Part shown: positions 34,891 to 43,390 of the stretch, piece after piece | Numbering within the stretch: the first letter of the stretch is position 1 | Layout of the letters: every line of letters begins with the position of its first letter | NCBI GenBank assembly: GCA_002840095.1 | Contig: PGZL01000006.1 | Coordinates: 139,241-203,240 of the forward strand | DNA length: 64,000 nucleotides | Direction: 5' to 3' | From: Gammaproteobacteria bacterium HGW-Gammaproteobacteria-1 | GTDB lineage: Bacteria > Pseudomonadota > Gammaproteobacteria > Thiohalomonadales > Thiohalomonadaceae | Program-made: the position numbers and the translations under genes | The notes under the pieces: generated by a model | The model's input: only the letters and a program-made list of their open reading frames with translations | Database searches by the model: none | Told to the model about the DNA's origin: nothing

Positions 34891-36960
34891 ATGACAGCGA
34901 TGGATTCGATGGACGCCACAGCGCCGCTTCGGCTACAGGACTTCAAGGAATACGCCGAACGTGTGTTCGCCAATATTCCCAGTGGATTGGTCATCCTTTC
35001 GGCAAGGCTGCGTATCCTGACCGTCAATCGTGCCTTTCTGCAAATGTTCGGTGTCCCCCAAGGGGATGTCGAGGGACGCTTTTCGCATGAAGTAATTTCG
35101 GCAGAGGGGTTTGCCGACCAGTTAGCTGCGGTACTGGGCGGCAGCGTGCCGCGGGCCGATGGCATGCTGCTGATGCGGGTGTACGGCGGCGAGGAGCGCC
35201 TTATGCGCTATGCCGTCACTGGTATGTACCTTGAAGAAGAAGAAGAAGAAGAAGAAGAAGCGCGTTTGCTCGTCGCGCTCGAAGATATCACCGAACAGGA
35301 ACGCGCTTTTCAGGCGCTGGCCCGCTCTGAGGCCCGTCTGGCTGAGGCCCAACGCATCGCCCGGCTGGGGCATTGGGAATGGAATGTCGCCACCGGCGAG
35401 TTGTGGTGGTCCGACGAGGTGTACAACATCTTCGAGCGGGAGAAGGGGCGCTTCGTCCCCGGTTACGAATCCTTCCAAGCCTGTCTCCATCCGGATGATC
35501 GTGCCCGCGTCGAGGCCGCCGTGCAGAAATCGATCGAAGACGGCAGTGACTACCGCCTCGACCACCGCATCGTGCTGCCCGGCGGCGCCGTACGCCACGT
35601 GCACGAACAGGCGCGCTGCATATACGGTGTGGATGGCACCGTCGAGCGAATGGTGGGCACGGTTCAGGACATCACCGATCGCAAGGAGACGGAGGCGCGC
35701 CTGGCCCATTTAGCGCACCATGATCCGCTGACCTGTCTGCCCAATCGCATGCTGCTGCGCGACCGTATCAGCCAGGCCATTGCCTACGGCCGCCGGCACG
35801 ACCGGTTGGTGGCGGTGCTGTTTCTCGATCTTGACCGCTTCAAGCGTATCAACGACAGTCTGGGGCACGATGTGGGCGATCGCCTGTTGCAGGCCATCGC
35901 TGAACGTCTGCGCAAGTCAGTGCGCGACGGCGATACGGTGGCCCGGCTGGGCGGCGACGAATTCGCCATCGCCCTGACCGACGTCGCCGATGTGGACGAC
36001 GTGGCCAAACTGGCGCGCAAGCTGCTCAACGCCATCAATCAACCCATCGTCATCGAAGGGCGCGAATTCTATGCCACCGCCAGCATCGGTATCAGCCTGT
36101 TTCCCCACGACGGCGGCGACGTGGAAACCCTGCTGAAGAACGCCGACACCGCCATGGAGGAAATGGACTTCAACATCCGCGCCCATTTGGAACTGGAGCA
36201 GTCGCTGCGGGGCGCCCTGGAGCGTGGAGAATTCGAGGTGCACTACCAGCCCCAAATACGCCTGCAGGACGACACGGTGACCGGTGTGGAGGCGTTGCTG
36301 CGCTGGAACCGGCCCGATGGCAAATTTATCGGACCGGATATATTCATCCCTGTCTTGGAAGAAACCGGCCTGATTGTGGAGGTTGGCGCCTGGGTGATGC
36401 GTCGCGCCTGCGCCGACGCGGTGCGCTGGAACAAAACCCTCGGACGCGAGCTACTGGTGGCCGTCAACCTGTCACGGCGCCAGTTCGACGATGCACACCT
36501 GGCGGAGACGGTAGAGGAGGTGTTGCGAGAATCGGGACTGCCGCCGGCGCTTCTGGAATTGGAGGTTACCGAAAGCGTCGTGATGTCGAATACGGCGCGG
36601 GCAGGGCATGTCATGGAGACCCTGCGTGGCACGGGTGTTCACCTGGCGATGGACGATTTCGGCACCGGCTATTCCTCCCTGGTTTATCTCAAGCGCTTCC
36701 CCCTGGATCGTCTCAAAATTGATAAGGAGTTTGTGCGCGATATCGGGGTCGACGCCAATGACGATGCCATCGTACGCACGATCATTGCTCTTGCGGAAAA
36801 TCTGGGGCTTGAGGCCGTGGCCGAGGGTGTGGAAACGGAGCTTCAGCGCGATTTTCTTCGGCGCCATGGCTGTCAGCTTGCCCAGGGGTATCTTTACAGC
36901 CGGCCATTACCCATGGCGGAGTTGGAGGCATTTCTTGCTCGTGAGACGATTCAAGGTTGA
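34891..36960 (+). CDS. PAS-PAS-GGDEF-EAL cyclic-di-GMP enzyme with poly-Glu stretch
   Basis: This 689-residue cytoplasmic protein has two PAS domains (about 18-135 and 150-265), a GGDEF domain with intact GGDEF at 354-358, and an EAL domain with EAL at 467-469, so both synthesis and breakdown of cyclic-di-GMP are possible. Nine consecutive glutamates lie at the end of the first PAS domain. The end of the GGDEF domain reads NADTAMEEMDFNIRAHLELE; the usual YxAKxxGRNxYQFF segment after NADTAM is missing, so the GGDEF half may be impaired. It follows the RpoN/GIY-YIG gene by 12 bp and may be co-transcribed. Confidence 0.92.
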   Translation: MTAMDSMDATAPLRLQDFKEYAERVFANIPSGLVILSARLRILTVNRAFLQMFGVPQGDVEGRFSHEVISAEGFADQLAAVLGGSVPRADGMLLMRVYGGEERLMRYAVTGMYLEEEEEEEEEARLLVALEDITEQERAFQALARSEARLAEAQRIARLGHWEWNVATGELWWSDEVYNIFEREKGRFVPGYESFQACLHPDDRARVEAAVQKSIEDGSDYRLDHRIVLPGGAVRHVHEQARCIYGVDGTVERMVGTVQDITDRKETEARLAHLAHHDPLTCLPNRMLLRDRISQAIAYGRRHDRLVAVLFLDLDRFKRINDSLGHDVGDRLLQAIAERLRKSVRDGDTVARLGGDEFAIALTDVADVDDVAKLARKLLNAINQPIVIEGREFYATASIGISLFPHDGGDVETLLKNADTAMEEMDFNIRAHLELEQSLRGALERGEFEVHYQPQIRLQDDTVTGVEALLRWNRPDGKFIGPDIFIPVLEETGLIVEVGAWVMRRACADAVRWNKTLGRELLVAVNLSRRQFDDAHLAETVEEVLRESGLPPALLELEVTESVVMSNTARAGHVMETLRGTGVHLAMDDFGTGYSSLVYLKRFPLDRLKIDKEFVRDIGVDANDDAIVRTIIALAENLGLEAVAEGVETELQRDFLRRHGCQLAQGYLYSRPLPMAELEAFLARETIQG
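35233..35259 (+). repeat. (GAA)9 trinucleotide repeat inside the GGDEF-EAL gene
   Basis: Nine perfect GAA codons encode nine glutamates between the first PAS domain and its final strand. Such a tract can change length by slippage without shifting the frame, so it could vary linker length between strains. Confidence 0.9.
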
Positions 36961-37083
36961 TGGGTATATTTACCAAGGGTCGTAGTCGGGATTTCGTCGT
37001 TACATGGCATAAGGTATGGGTGTGGTCTACGGTTACTCGTGCTGCGTTAAGGTTCTTATCATTCGCATCACAGGAGGTACGCC

Positions 37084-37287
37084 ATGAACACGAACCAGAT
37101 CAAGGCTATTGCCAAGAAAATGCACGTTGATACGACAGCGGCGGACAAAGCAGAACTTGTGCACCGCATCCAGCGTGCAGAGGGAAACTTTGACTGCTTT
37201 GCCTCGCCAATCAATGGTATATGTGATCAGACAGGTTGCCTCTGGCGAGACGACTGCTTTGAGTCCGCTAGGATTGGTGCGCACTAA
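37084..37287 (+). CDS. Small SAP-like protein with conserved Cys motif
   Basis: The 67-residue protein has an excellent ribosome binding site (AGGAGG, 8 bp before the ATG). The N-terminal half (IKAIAKKMHVDTTAADKAELVHRIQ) resembles a SAP helix-extension-helix motif, and the second half has AEGNFDCFASPINGICDQTG followed by CLWRDDC, with four cysteines. I recall similar small proteins as common but uncharacterised in proteobacteria. Function is unknown; nucleic-acid binding is a guess from the SAP-like half. Confidence 0.7.
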   Translation: MNTNQIKAIAKKMHVDTTAADKAELVHRIQRAEGNFDCFASPINGICDQTGCLWRDDCFESARIGAH

Positions 37288-37446
37288 GGGACGCGCGTCA
37301 GTTGTTTTTTGTCCCTCAAATAACCTATCGGCCGGTACAACGTCTGCGCAGGACTATCCCCTTGTGAAAGGGAGGGGGTGATTAATAGTGTTGCGCGTGA
37401 GCGCAGCATCATGACTCTACGGGTTATTCGGGGAAAGGGAGATGCT

Positions 37447-37557
37447 ATGAGCAAGGACGCAGGAACCATCAAGCTATTTTCACTCATCGTCATAATCACT
37501 GGTTTTGGGCCAGCATATGCCGAACTGGCAACCCCCTCTCCCCGAGTGACTGAATAG
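37447..37557 (+). pseudogene. Truncated N-terminus of a secreted protein at a rearrangement junction
   Basis: A GGGAG-like site precedes a 36-codon frame whose first 25 residues look like a signal peptide (IKLFSLIVIITGFGPAYAE). It ends at TPSPRVTE, exactly where the opposite strand changes into the end of a membrane-protein fragment. The simplest view is that a gene was cut here by recombination and only the secretion signal remains. Confidence 0.5.
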
Positions 37558-37790
37558 CTGCTCTGCAACCAGCCGGAGAGGAAATAGATGGCCAGCGGAT
37601 AGCCGTACATCTCGCTGAACAAGGTCGCCAGAAACGCCGAAAAATCCCCGAACGAACGCCACTCCCGCTTGGATTGCGGGTTGAAGAAGCTGAAGGCGAA
37701 CAGGATTAAGATCACCGAATTGACGATCACCAGCATCCATAGTCCGTAAGACGGCGCGGCATTGGTCTCGGTCGATCTCCATTGCCCGGT
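37558..37790 (-). pseudogene. Fragment of an isoprenylcysteine methyltransferase-like membrane protein
   Basis: On the minus strand the frame reads SYGLWMLVIVNSVILILFAF, then FFNPQSKREWRSFGDF and EMYGYPLAIYFLSGWLQS, the N-terminal part of a family of methyltransferase-like membrane proteins often found beside copper-resistance genes. The similarity stops at SGWLQS (about 37560), where unrelated sequence begins, and no clear start codon precedes it. It is a broken remnant at the left edge of the copper island. Confidence 0.6.
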
Positions 37791-37984
37791 TCGGCGCCGC
37801 CGTGCATGAACACGTGCATGCCGACACTCAGCGTGAGCAATACCAGCAACAAACCGTTCCCGCCGAACAGATGGGGTTGATGCTCGTACCCCAGAAGCAT
37901 GGCTGCGCTGACGACGAAAACCATCATCACGATGCCTGCGCGGGACTTCCAAAACGACCCGGGTGGCACCGGCCTGTGGCGCAA
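37727..37984 (-). CDS. DUF2933-like small membrane protein, possibly damaged
   Basis: The frame SFWKSRAGIVMMVFVVSAAM to LFGGNGLLLVLLTLSVGMHV and FMHGG matches the small DUF2933 family: a WxSRAG start, a tail of hydrophobic segments and HxFMHGG. These are common in copper and silver resistance clusters, with unknown function. No ATG is available in frame; the only start is a TTG at 37984, and an ATG out of frame lies upstream, so the beginning may be frameshifted. The 3' end overlaps the methyltransferase-like fragment. Confidence 0.55.
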   Translation of the reverse strand: MRHRPVPPGSFWKSRAGIVMMVFVVSAAMLLGYEHQPHLFGGNGLLLVLLTLSVGMHVFMHGGAEPGNGDRPRPMPRRLTDYGCW

Positions 37985-38103
37985 GTTGTCATGTTCGCTT
38001 ATGCACGACTCCTGTTCATGCTGCCGTTGCCGGCGGCAGGCTCAATCCGCTCGTCCGGAAGTCCGGCGGCCGTCGTCCGGCCGCCGTATTCCAATCATTC
38101 AGC

Positions 38104-38580
38104 TCAACGGCGCGGCATTTGCTCGTATTGCTGCTGATGCTCCAGCATCTGGTCCATCATCATCTGCATCATGTCCATGCGTTGCTGCATCTGGTCGACA
38201 CGCTGCTGCATCATCTCCGGCGTCATACCCTTGCCGGTGCCGGCCTGGCTGCCGCCCATCATGCCGCCGCCGCCCATCATCCCCCCACCCGGCGTGCTGG
38301 CTCCGCTCTGCCCCATCATGCCGCCGCCCATTTGCTGCATCATCTGCTGGCGGCCGCCCATCATCTGGTTCATCTGGCCCATGGTCTCGCGCATCTGCTC
38401 CATATGCTGCTGCAAATATTCCATGCGCTGTTCGCGCCTTTCGGCATTGCGCGCCTGTCCCATGGTCCGATCCATATTCTGCAGTCGGTCCTGCATGCCC
38501 ATGCCGCCGCCGGGCTGGGCGGCATACGCCGCGGCACTGGCCAGGATCAATGCGCCGGTAAACACGGTAATTCGTTTCAT
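38104..38580 (-). CDS. Met-rich periplasmic protein of the copper island (1)
   Basis: The 158-residue precursor starts at the ATG at 38580, with a GGAG site, and has a signal peptide (MKRITVFTGALILASAAAYA). The mature protein is full of methionine and glutamine: QMNQMMGGRQQMMQQMGGG, GGGMMGG repeats and MDMMQMMMDQM. Methionine clusters bind Cu(I) or Ag(I) in the periplasm; that role is inferred from composition and neighbours. The C-terminal MDMMQMMM block is shared with the second Met-rich protein at 41533-41964, so the two are probably paralogues. Confidence 0.75.
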   Translation of the reverse strand: MKRITVFTGALILASAAAYAAQPGGGMGMQDRLQNMDRTMGQARNAERREQRMEYLQQHMEQMRETMGQMNQMMGGRQQMMQQMGGGMMGQSGASTPGGGMMGGGGMMGGSQAGTGKGMTPEMMQQRVDQMQQRMDMMQMMMDQMLEHQQQYEQMPRR

Positions 38581-38703
38581 TTTGGTCTCCTCCGACAGGT
38601 TGAATGGCGGGATTGCCTTCACACCATCACTTGCTTCTCAATAATCCGTACTCTGGGCGACCTGCCGTATCGCATGCAGGAGCGGGAGTTTTTCAGCCAC
38701 CGG

Positions 38704-41100
38704 CTAAAGATGCCGGCGTCGCAGCCGCAACGCGTTGGTGATCACCGACACCGAACTGAAACTCATCGCCGCGGCGGCAATCATCGGCGACAGCAGTAGG
38801 CCGAAGGCGGGGTAGAGCACGCCGGCGGCCACCGGCACGCCGAGCGCGTTGTAGATGAAGGCGAAGAACAGGTTCTGCCGGATGTTGACCATGGTGGCGC
38901 GGGACAGCCGGCGGGCGCGGACGATGCCGCGCAGGTCGCCCTTGACCAGGGTCACCCCGGCGCTTTCCATGGCTACGTCGGTGCCGGTGCCCATAGCGAT
39001 ACCCACCTGGGCCTGGGCCAGGGCCGGCGCGTCGTTGATGCCGTCGCCGGCCATCGCCACCATGCGGCCCTCGGCCTGCAGCTGCTTGACCACCGCGGCC
39101 TTCTGGTCCGGCAGCACCTCGGCCTGCACGCGATCGATGCCGAGCTTGGCGGCCACCGCCTCTGCGGTCTTGCGGCTGTCGCCGGTGAGCATGACGATTT
39201 GTATCCCCTCCTCGTGCAGGAAGCGGAGCGCTTCGGCCGTGGTTTCCTTGATCGGATCGGCCACGCCGATGAGACCGGCGGCGCGGCCATCCACGGCGAG
39301 GAACATCACGGTCTGTCCCTCCGCGCGCTGCCCCTCGGCCACAGCCGTCAACGCGCCGGCATCGATACCGGCTTCTTCCAGCAGCTTGACGTTGCCCAGC
39401 GCGACGGCGCGGCCTTCGACTTTGCCGACCACGCCTTTCCCGGTGACCGATTGAAAGTCCGCGGCGGCCGCCGGCTCCAGGCCCCGGGCCTGCGCGCCGC
39501 GCACGATCGCCGCTGCCAGGGGGTGTTCGCTGGATCCTTCGATGCCGGCGGCAAGGCGAACGATTTCATCTTCGGTGTATCCACCCGCGGCCGTCACGCT
39601 CACCAGTTCCGGGTGCCCTTCGGTCAGAGTGCCGGTCTTGTCCACCACCAGCGTATCGACCTTGCGCATTACCTCCAGCGCCTCGGCGTTCTTGAACAGT
39701 ACGCCCATGGTGGCGCCGCGACCGGTGCCGACCATGATCGACATGGGGGTGGCCAGGCCGAGGGCGCACGGGCAGGCGATGATCAATACCGCCACCGCAT
39801 TGATCACCGCATGGGCCAGGCGCGGCTCCGGCCCCCAGCCGCCCCAGACCACGAAGGTCACGATGGCGACGAGCACCACCGCCGGTACGAAATAGCCAGC
39901 AACGATGTCCACCAGCTTCTGGATTGGTGCACGCGAACGCTGCGCCTCGGCCACCATTTGTACGATCTGCGCCAGCAGAGTGTCGGCGCCGACCTTCTCC
40001 GCGCGCATCAACAGCGCGCCGGTGCCGTTGATCGTCGCGCCGATCACGCGGGCCCCCGCCGTCTTCTCCACCGGAATCGGCTCGCCGGTGACCATCGATT
40101 CGTCGACGCTGCTGTCGCCTTCGATCACTGTGCCGTCCACCGGCACCTTTTCGCCGGGACGGATACGCAACACGTCGCCGGGCTTGACGTGTTCCAGGGG
40201 GATGTCCTCCTCGCGGCCGTCCGGGCGCACGATTCTGGCGGTCTTCGGTGCCAGCCCCAGCAGCAGCTTGATGGCGGCGTTGGTGCGGCTGCGCGCGCGC
40301 AGTTCCAGTACCTGGCCCAGCAGCACCAGCGCGGTGATCACCGCCGCCGCCTCGAAGTAGACCGGCACCGTACCGTCGTCCATGCGCACCGCGGCGGGGA
40401 AGATGCCCGGCAGCAGCACCGCCACCACGCTATAGCCCCATGCCACCGCGACGCCGAGGCCGATCAGGGTGAACATATTGAGGCTGCGGTTGAGCACCGA
40501 CTGCACCGCGCGCACGTAGAATATCCAGCCGCCCCACACCACCGCCGGGGTGGCCAGGATCAGCTCGCCCCACTGGCGCAGCCTGGGGGCGATGAGCGCC
40601 GCCACCGGCTCCGGCCAGAACTCTGCCGCCATGGCGCTGAGAAAGACAGGGATCGCCAGCGCGGTACTGAGCCAGAAGCGCTGGCTCATGGCGCGCAGCT
40701 CGCCGCTCTCTTCCGCCACCGCGCTGACGCTGCGCGGCTCCAGCGCCATGCCGCACTTGGGGCAATTGCCGGGATGGTCCTGCACCACCTCCGGGTGCAT
40801 GGGACAGGTATATTCGGTCGTCGTCGCCGACGCGGGCACGCCTGCCGGTTCCAGCGCCATGCCGCATTTGGGGCACGTGCCTGGCCCGCTCTGCCGTACC
40901 TCGGGATGCATGGGACAGGTGTAGATGCCGACCACACCGGCGGTGGCCGCCGCCGTCGCCGGTTTCAGATACTTGCCGGGTTCGTCGCGAAACTTGCCCG
41001 CGCAGTGCGCGCTGCAAAACCGATAGGTCGCTCCCCGGTGGACATGCCGGTGCGCGCTGTCCTCGGGGACCGGCATGCCGCAGACGGGATCAGTGGCCAT
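38704..41100 (-). CDS. Copper/silver P1B-type ATPase with YHS and two metal-binding domains
   Basis: This 798-residue inner-membrane pump exports Cu(I)/Ag(I). In order: a YHS domain (DPVCGMPV to CSAHC, residues 1-47), two heavy-metal-binding YTCPMHPEV...[10 protein letters not shown] modules (about 60-85 and 97-122), membrane helices, the actuator TGE (338-340), the transport motif CPC (443-445), the phosphorylated aspartate in DKTGT (D487), and the TGDS/GDGIND hinge. It lacks the usual CxxC ferredoxin-like metal-binding domain. It lies between a cytochrome c gene (11 bp upstream) and a Met-rich protein gene. Confidence 0.94.
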   Translation of the reverse strand: MATDPVCGMPVPEDSAHRHVHRGATYRFCSAHCAGKFRDEPGKYLKPATAAATAGVVGIYTCPMHPEVRQSGPGTCPKCGMALEPAGVPASATTTEYTCPMHPEVVQDHPGNCPKCGMALEPRSVSAVAEESGELRAMSQRFWLSTALAIPVFLSAMAAEFWPEPVAALIAPRLRQWGELILATPAVVWGGWIFYVRAVQSVLNRSLNMFTLIGLGVAVAWGYSVVAVLLPGIFPAAVRMDDGTVPVYFEAAAVITALVLLGQVLELRARSRTNAAIKLLLGLAPKTARIVRPDGREEDIPLEHVKPGDVLRIRPGEKVPVDGTVIEGDSSVDESMVTGEPIPVEKTAGARVIGATINGTGALLMRAEKVGADTLLAQIVQMVAEAQRSRAPIQKLVDIVAGYFVPAVVLVAIVTFVVWGGWGPEPRLAHAVINAVAVLIIACPCALGLATPMSIMVGTGRGATMGVLFKNAEALEVMRKVDTLVVDKTGTLTEGHPELVSVTAAGGYTEDEIVRLAAGIEGSSEHPLAAAIVRGAQARGLEPAAAADFQSVTGKGVVGKVEGRAVALGNVKLLEEAGIDAGALTAVAEGQRAEGQTVMFLAVDGRAAGLIGVADPIKETTAEALRFLHEEGIQIVMLTGDSRKTAEAVAAKLGIDRVQAEVLPDQKAAVVKQLQAEGRMVAMAGDGINDAPALAQAQVGIAMGTGTDVAMESAGVTLVKGDLRGIVRARRLSRATMVNIRQNLFFAFIYNALGVPVAAGVLYPAFGLLLSPMIAAAAMSFSSVSVITNALRLRRRHL

Positions 41101-41111
41101 GGTGCGACTCC

Positions 41112-41516
41112 TTAACGAAATCCGCTGCGGCGCTGCTCCATGCGGATGTAGGCGGCGATGTGCGCCACGTCGTCGGGATTGAGTTCGGGCAGCGGCGCCA
41201 TGTCGCCGAAGTTCCAGTGATGCGCGCGCACACCGTTTCTCACTGCCAACTGAAATGCAGCGTCACTGTGGTGCGATGGCTCGTACACCCGGTGCAGAAA
41301 CGGCGGTCCCTGGTCCGTGCCGCGCATATCCCGGCCATGACAGGCGGCGCAGGTCTGTGCGTACATGGCCATTCCCTTGGCGGGGTTGGGCGTCAGTCCG
41401 GGGGACGGCTTCGGTATCTGCCAGGGCTGCGCCGGCGCAGCGGCGGGCGCCAAGCCCAGCGCCAAGGCCACCAGCACGACGCAGCAGGTCTTGTGCAGGT
41501 GACGGATTAGCATCAC
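41112..41516 (-). CDS. Small periplasmic cytochrome c
   Basis: The 134-residue precursor has a signal peptide ([20 protein letters not shown]) and one heme-binding CAACH motif followed by G-x-D, with a methionine late in the domain (GDMAPLPEL) as the probable axial ligand. Such monoheme cytochromes accompany copper genes in several bacteria. Its role here is unknown; electron transfer for the multicopper oxidase is a guess. Confidence 0.88.
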   Translation of the reverse strand: MMLIRHLHKTCCVVLVALALGLAPAAAPAQPWQIPKPSPGLTPNPAKGMAMYAQTCAACHGRDMRGTDQGPPFLHRVYEPSHHSDAAFQLAVRNGVRAHHWNFGDMAPLPELNPDDVAHIAAYIRMEQRRSGFR

Positions 41517-41532
41517 GGTGTCCTCACCGTGC

Positions 41533-41964
41533 CTATTTGCCCTGTCCGCGCTGCATCTGCTCCATCATCATCTGCATCATGTCCATGCGTTTTTCCATCT
41601 GTTGCATGCGATCGGTCTGGGTGCCGCCCATCATTCCGCCGCCCATCATGCCATCCTCCATCATCGGACAACCGGTCATGGCCGCCTGCATACCGCGGCC
41701 CATCGTCATGTTCTCGCGCATGGTCTGCATGTGTTCGGCCATGGCCTTCTGCCGCTCGCCGTCGGTCTTGGCCTTGACGACGCGGTCGAGCTGCGCCTGC
41801 ATTTTCTTGACGTTGTCCTGCATCTTCTTCACGGTCTGTTCGGGCGACTTGGCCTCGGCTGTTGCCGCGCCTGTCGCCGGCGCAGGATGGTGGGCGTCGT
41901 CGGCGTAGGCCGGCAGGGCCAGGGTGAAGAAAATGGCGAAGACTAAGAGGTTGGCTGGTTTCAT
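41533..41964 (-). CDS. Met-rich periplasmic protein of the copper island (2)
   Basis: The 143-residue precursor starts at 41964 (MKPANLLVFAIFFTLALPAY). A predicted helical, lysine-rich segment (EQTVKKMQDNVKKMQAQLDR) is followed by MTMGRGMQAAMTGCPMMEDG and by MMGGGMMGG and MDMMQMMMEQM. It carries one cysteine. It resembles the other Met-rich protein downstream, so a duplicated Cu(I)/Ag(I)-binding protein is likely. Confidence 0.75.
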   Translation of the reverse strand: MKPANLLVFAIFFTLALPAYADDAHHPAPATGAATAEAKSPEQTVKKMQDNVKKMQAQLDRVVKAKTDGERQKAMAEHMQTMRENMTMGRGMQAAMTGCPMMEDGMMGGGMMGGTQTDRMQQMEKRMDMMQMMMEQMQRGQGK

Positions 41965-42039
41965 GGTCGAACTCCTCATTGTGTGTATGTAGACGGCTCG
42001 TGTTGTGCCGGGGTGGTATCGTTCGGTCGGCAACCGAAT

Positions 42040-42519
42040 CTATGGGGCGACCGTCACCTTGCCCCGCATTCCGGCCTCCATATGGCCGGGGATCAGGCAG
42101 GCGAAATCGACCGTGTCGGCTTGCCCGAATTGCCATACCAGGCCGCCGCGCTGACCCGGCTGCAGGGTGATCGTGTTGGGCTCGCTGTGCTGCATGCCGG
42201 GCATGTCACGCATGGCTGCGGCGTGCGCCTGGAGTTCCTCCAGGGAGCCGATCACCATCTCGTGCGGAATCTTGCCCACGTTGCGGACGAAGAAGCGCAC
42301 GGTTTCGCCGGCCTTGACGCTGATTTGATCCGGCGTGAAGCGCATGGTGTCGTCCATGAGTATCTCGATGGTCCGCGAGACGCGGGCGGGATCCCCCGGT
42401 TGGCCGGCCGGCGACCGGCTGTGCATGGCGTCCATGGCGTGGCCCGGCATGGCGTGTCCGCCATCGGCGAGGGCTGGGAGCGTAACGAACAACAGCAGCG
42501 GGATGACGTATTTCAGCAT
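42040..42519 (-). CDS. Periplasmic cupredoxin (plastocyanin-like copper protein)
   Basis: The 159-residue precursor starts at 42519 with a signal peptide (MLKYVIPLLLFVTLPALADG) and a His/Met-rich linker. The cupredoxin fold has the copper ligands H in KIPHEM and C, H and M in FACLIPGHMEAGM. Such proteins carry or scavenge copper in the periplasm. It follows copB. Confidence 0.88.
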   Translation of the reverse strand: MLKYVIPLLLFVTLPALADGGHAMPGHAMDAMHSRSPAGQPGDPARVSRTIEILMDDTMRFTPDQISVKAGETVRFFVRNVGKIPHEMVIGSLEELQAHAAAMRDMPGMQHSEPNTITLQPGQRGGLVWQFGQADTVDFACLIPGHMEAGMRGKVTVAP

Positions 42520-42544
42520 GATGAATTCCTCGAAACATAAACGT

Positions 42545-43390
42545 TCAGAACCAGAAGCGTAGCCCAACCATCCAGCGTGTCTCTCCGGTGGATTCGCCGT
42601 TTGCGCGGGCCAGGTCCGCGGTTTCGCCGTACTTGCCGGCCCATTCGACGCCCAGATAGGGGGCAAGGCGGCGCGACGGTTCGTAACGCAGGCGCAGGCC
42701 GATGACGGCATCGGTCAGGCCGCTGCCGAGACCGCGCGCCGCGTCGCCCTTGCCGTGGAATGCGACCTCCGCCCGCGGTTGCAGCACCAGGCGCTGGGTG
42801 AGCAGCAGCTCGTAGTCGGCGGCGAGGCGCAGCGCGGTGCGGCCGTCGCCGTCGACGTAGGCGGTGGCGTCCACCTCGAACCAGTAGGGTGCCAGGCCCT
42901 GAATGCCTACCGCGAGCCAGGTGCGCGCCGGGCCGGTGCCGCTGTCGTGGCGCAGGCCGAGCTGGGCATCCCAGTAGCCGGCCACCGCATGGCTCCACAG
43001 CAGTTCGGTGCGCGCCTCGTGCAGCGTTCCTTCAGCGTAGTCACCCTCGGCCTTGAGCGCGAGGCGGTCGTAATCGCGGCCGTACCAGGCTTGCAGGTCA
43101 TAGGTAGTGGATACGCCGTCTTCCGTGTGCACCCGTTCGAGACGCTCGACGCGCAGGCTGCCGCGGCGGTGTTCGTCGCCGAGGCGAAGCTGGCGCGTGT
43201 CGGCCACGGCATATTGGCCGGTGCCCAGCGTATGGCCGCCGGACCAGGCATGGGGATCGCGCGCATCGGGAGGTGCTGCGCCGCCCTGCGCGGCAGGAGT
43301 GTCCGTCTGCGCCCACGCGGCGGGGAGGCCTGCCAGCAGGAGCGCGGCGGCGAGGATCGACCGGGCCTGCAATGCGGTCGCGCGCTTCAT
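42545..43390 (-). CDS. copB: CopB, outer-membrane copper-resistance protein
   Basis: The 281-residue precursor has a signal peptide (about 28 residues, ending AAWA) and repeated amphipathic beta strands, ending in the aromatic RWMVGLRFWF, as expected for an outer-membrane barrel of the CopB/PcoB family. The Met/His-rich N-terminal region of typical CopB is short here. Its start overlaps the copA stop by 4 bp. Confidence 0.88.
   Translation of the reverse strand: MKRATALQARSILAAALLLAGLPAAWAQTDTPAAQGGAAPPDARDPHAWSGGHTLGTGQYAVADTRQLRLGDEHRRGSLRVERLERVHTEDGVSTTYDLQAWYGRDYDRLALKAEGDYAEGTLHEARTELLWSHAVAGYWDAQLGLRHDSGTGPARTWLAVGIQGLAPYWFEVDATAYVDGDGRTALRLAADYELLLTQRLVLQPRAEVAFHGKGDAARGLGSGLTDAVIGLRLRYEPSRRLAPYLGVEWAGKYGETADLARANGESTGETRWMVGLRFWF

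Noticed and set aside
35210-35713. Poly-lysine frame overlapping the GAA repeat
   Set aside because: It is the GAA repeat read in another frame inside the GGDEF-EAL gene.
39199-41115. Long plus-strand frame of 638 codons opposite the P-type ATPase
   Set aside because: It is a GC-driven shadow of the ATPase frame with no domain, start site or low-complexity-free similarity.
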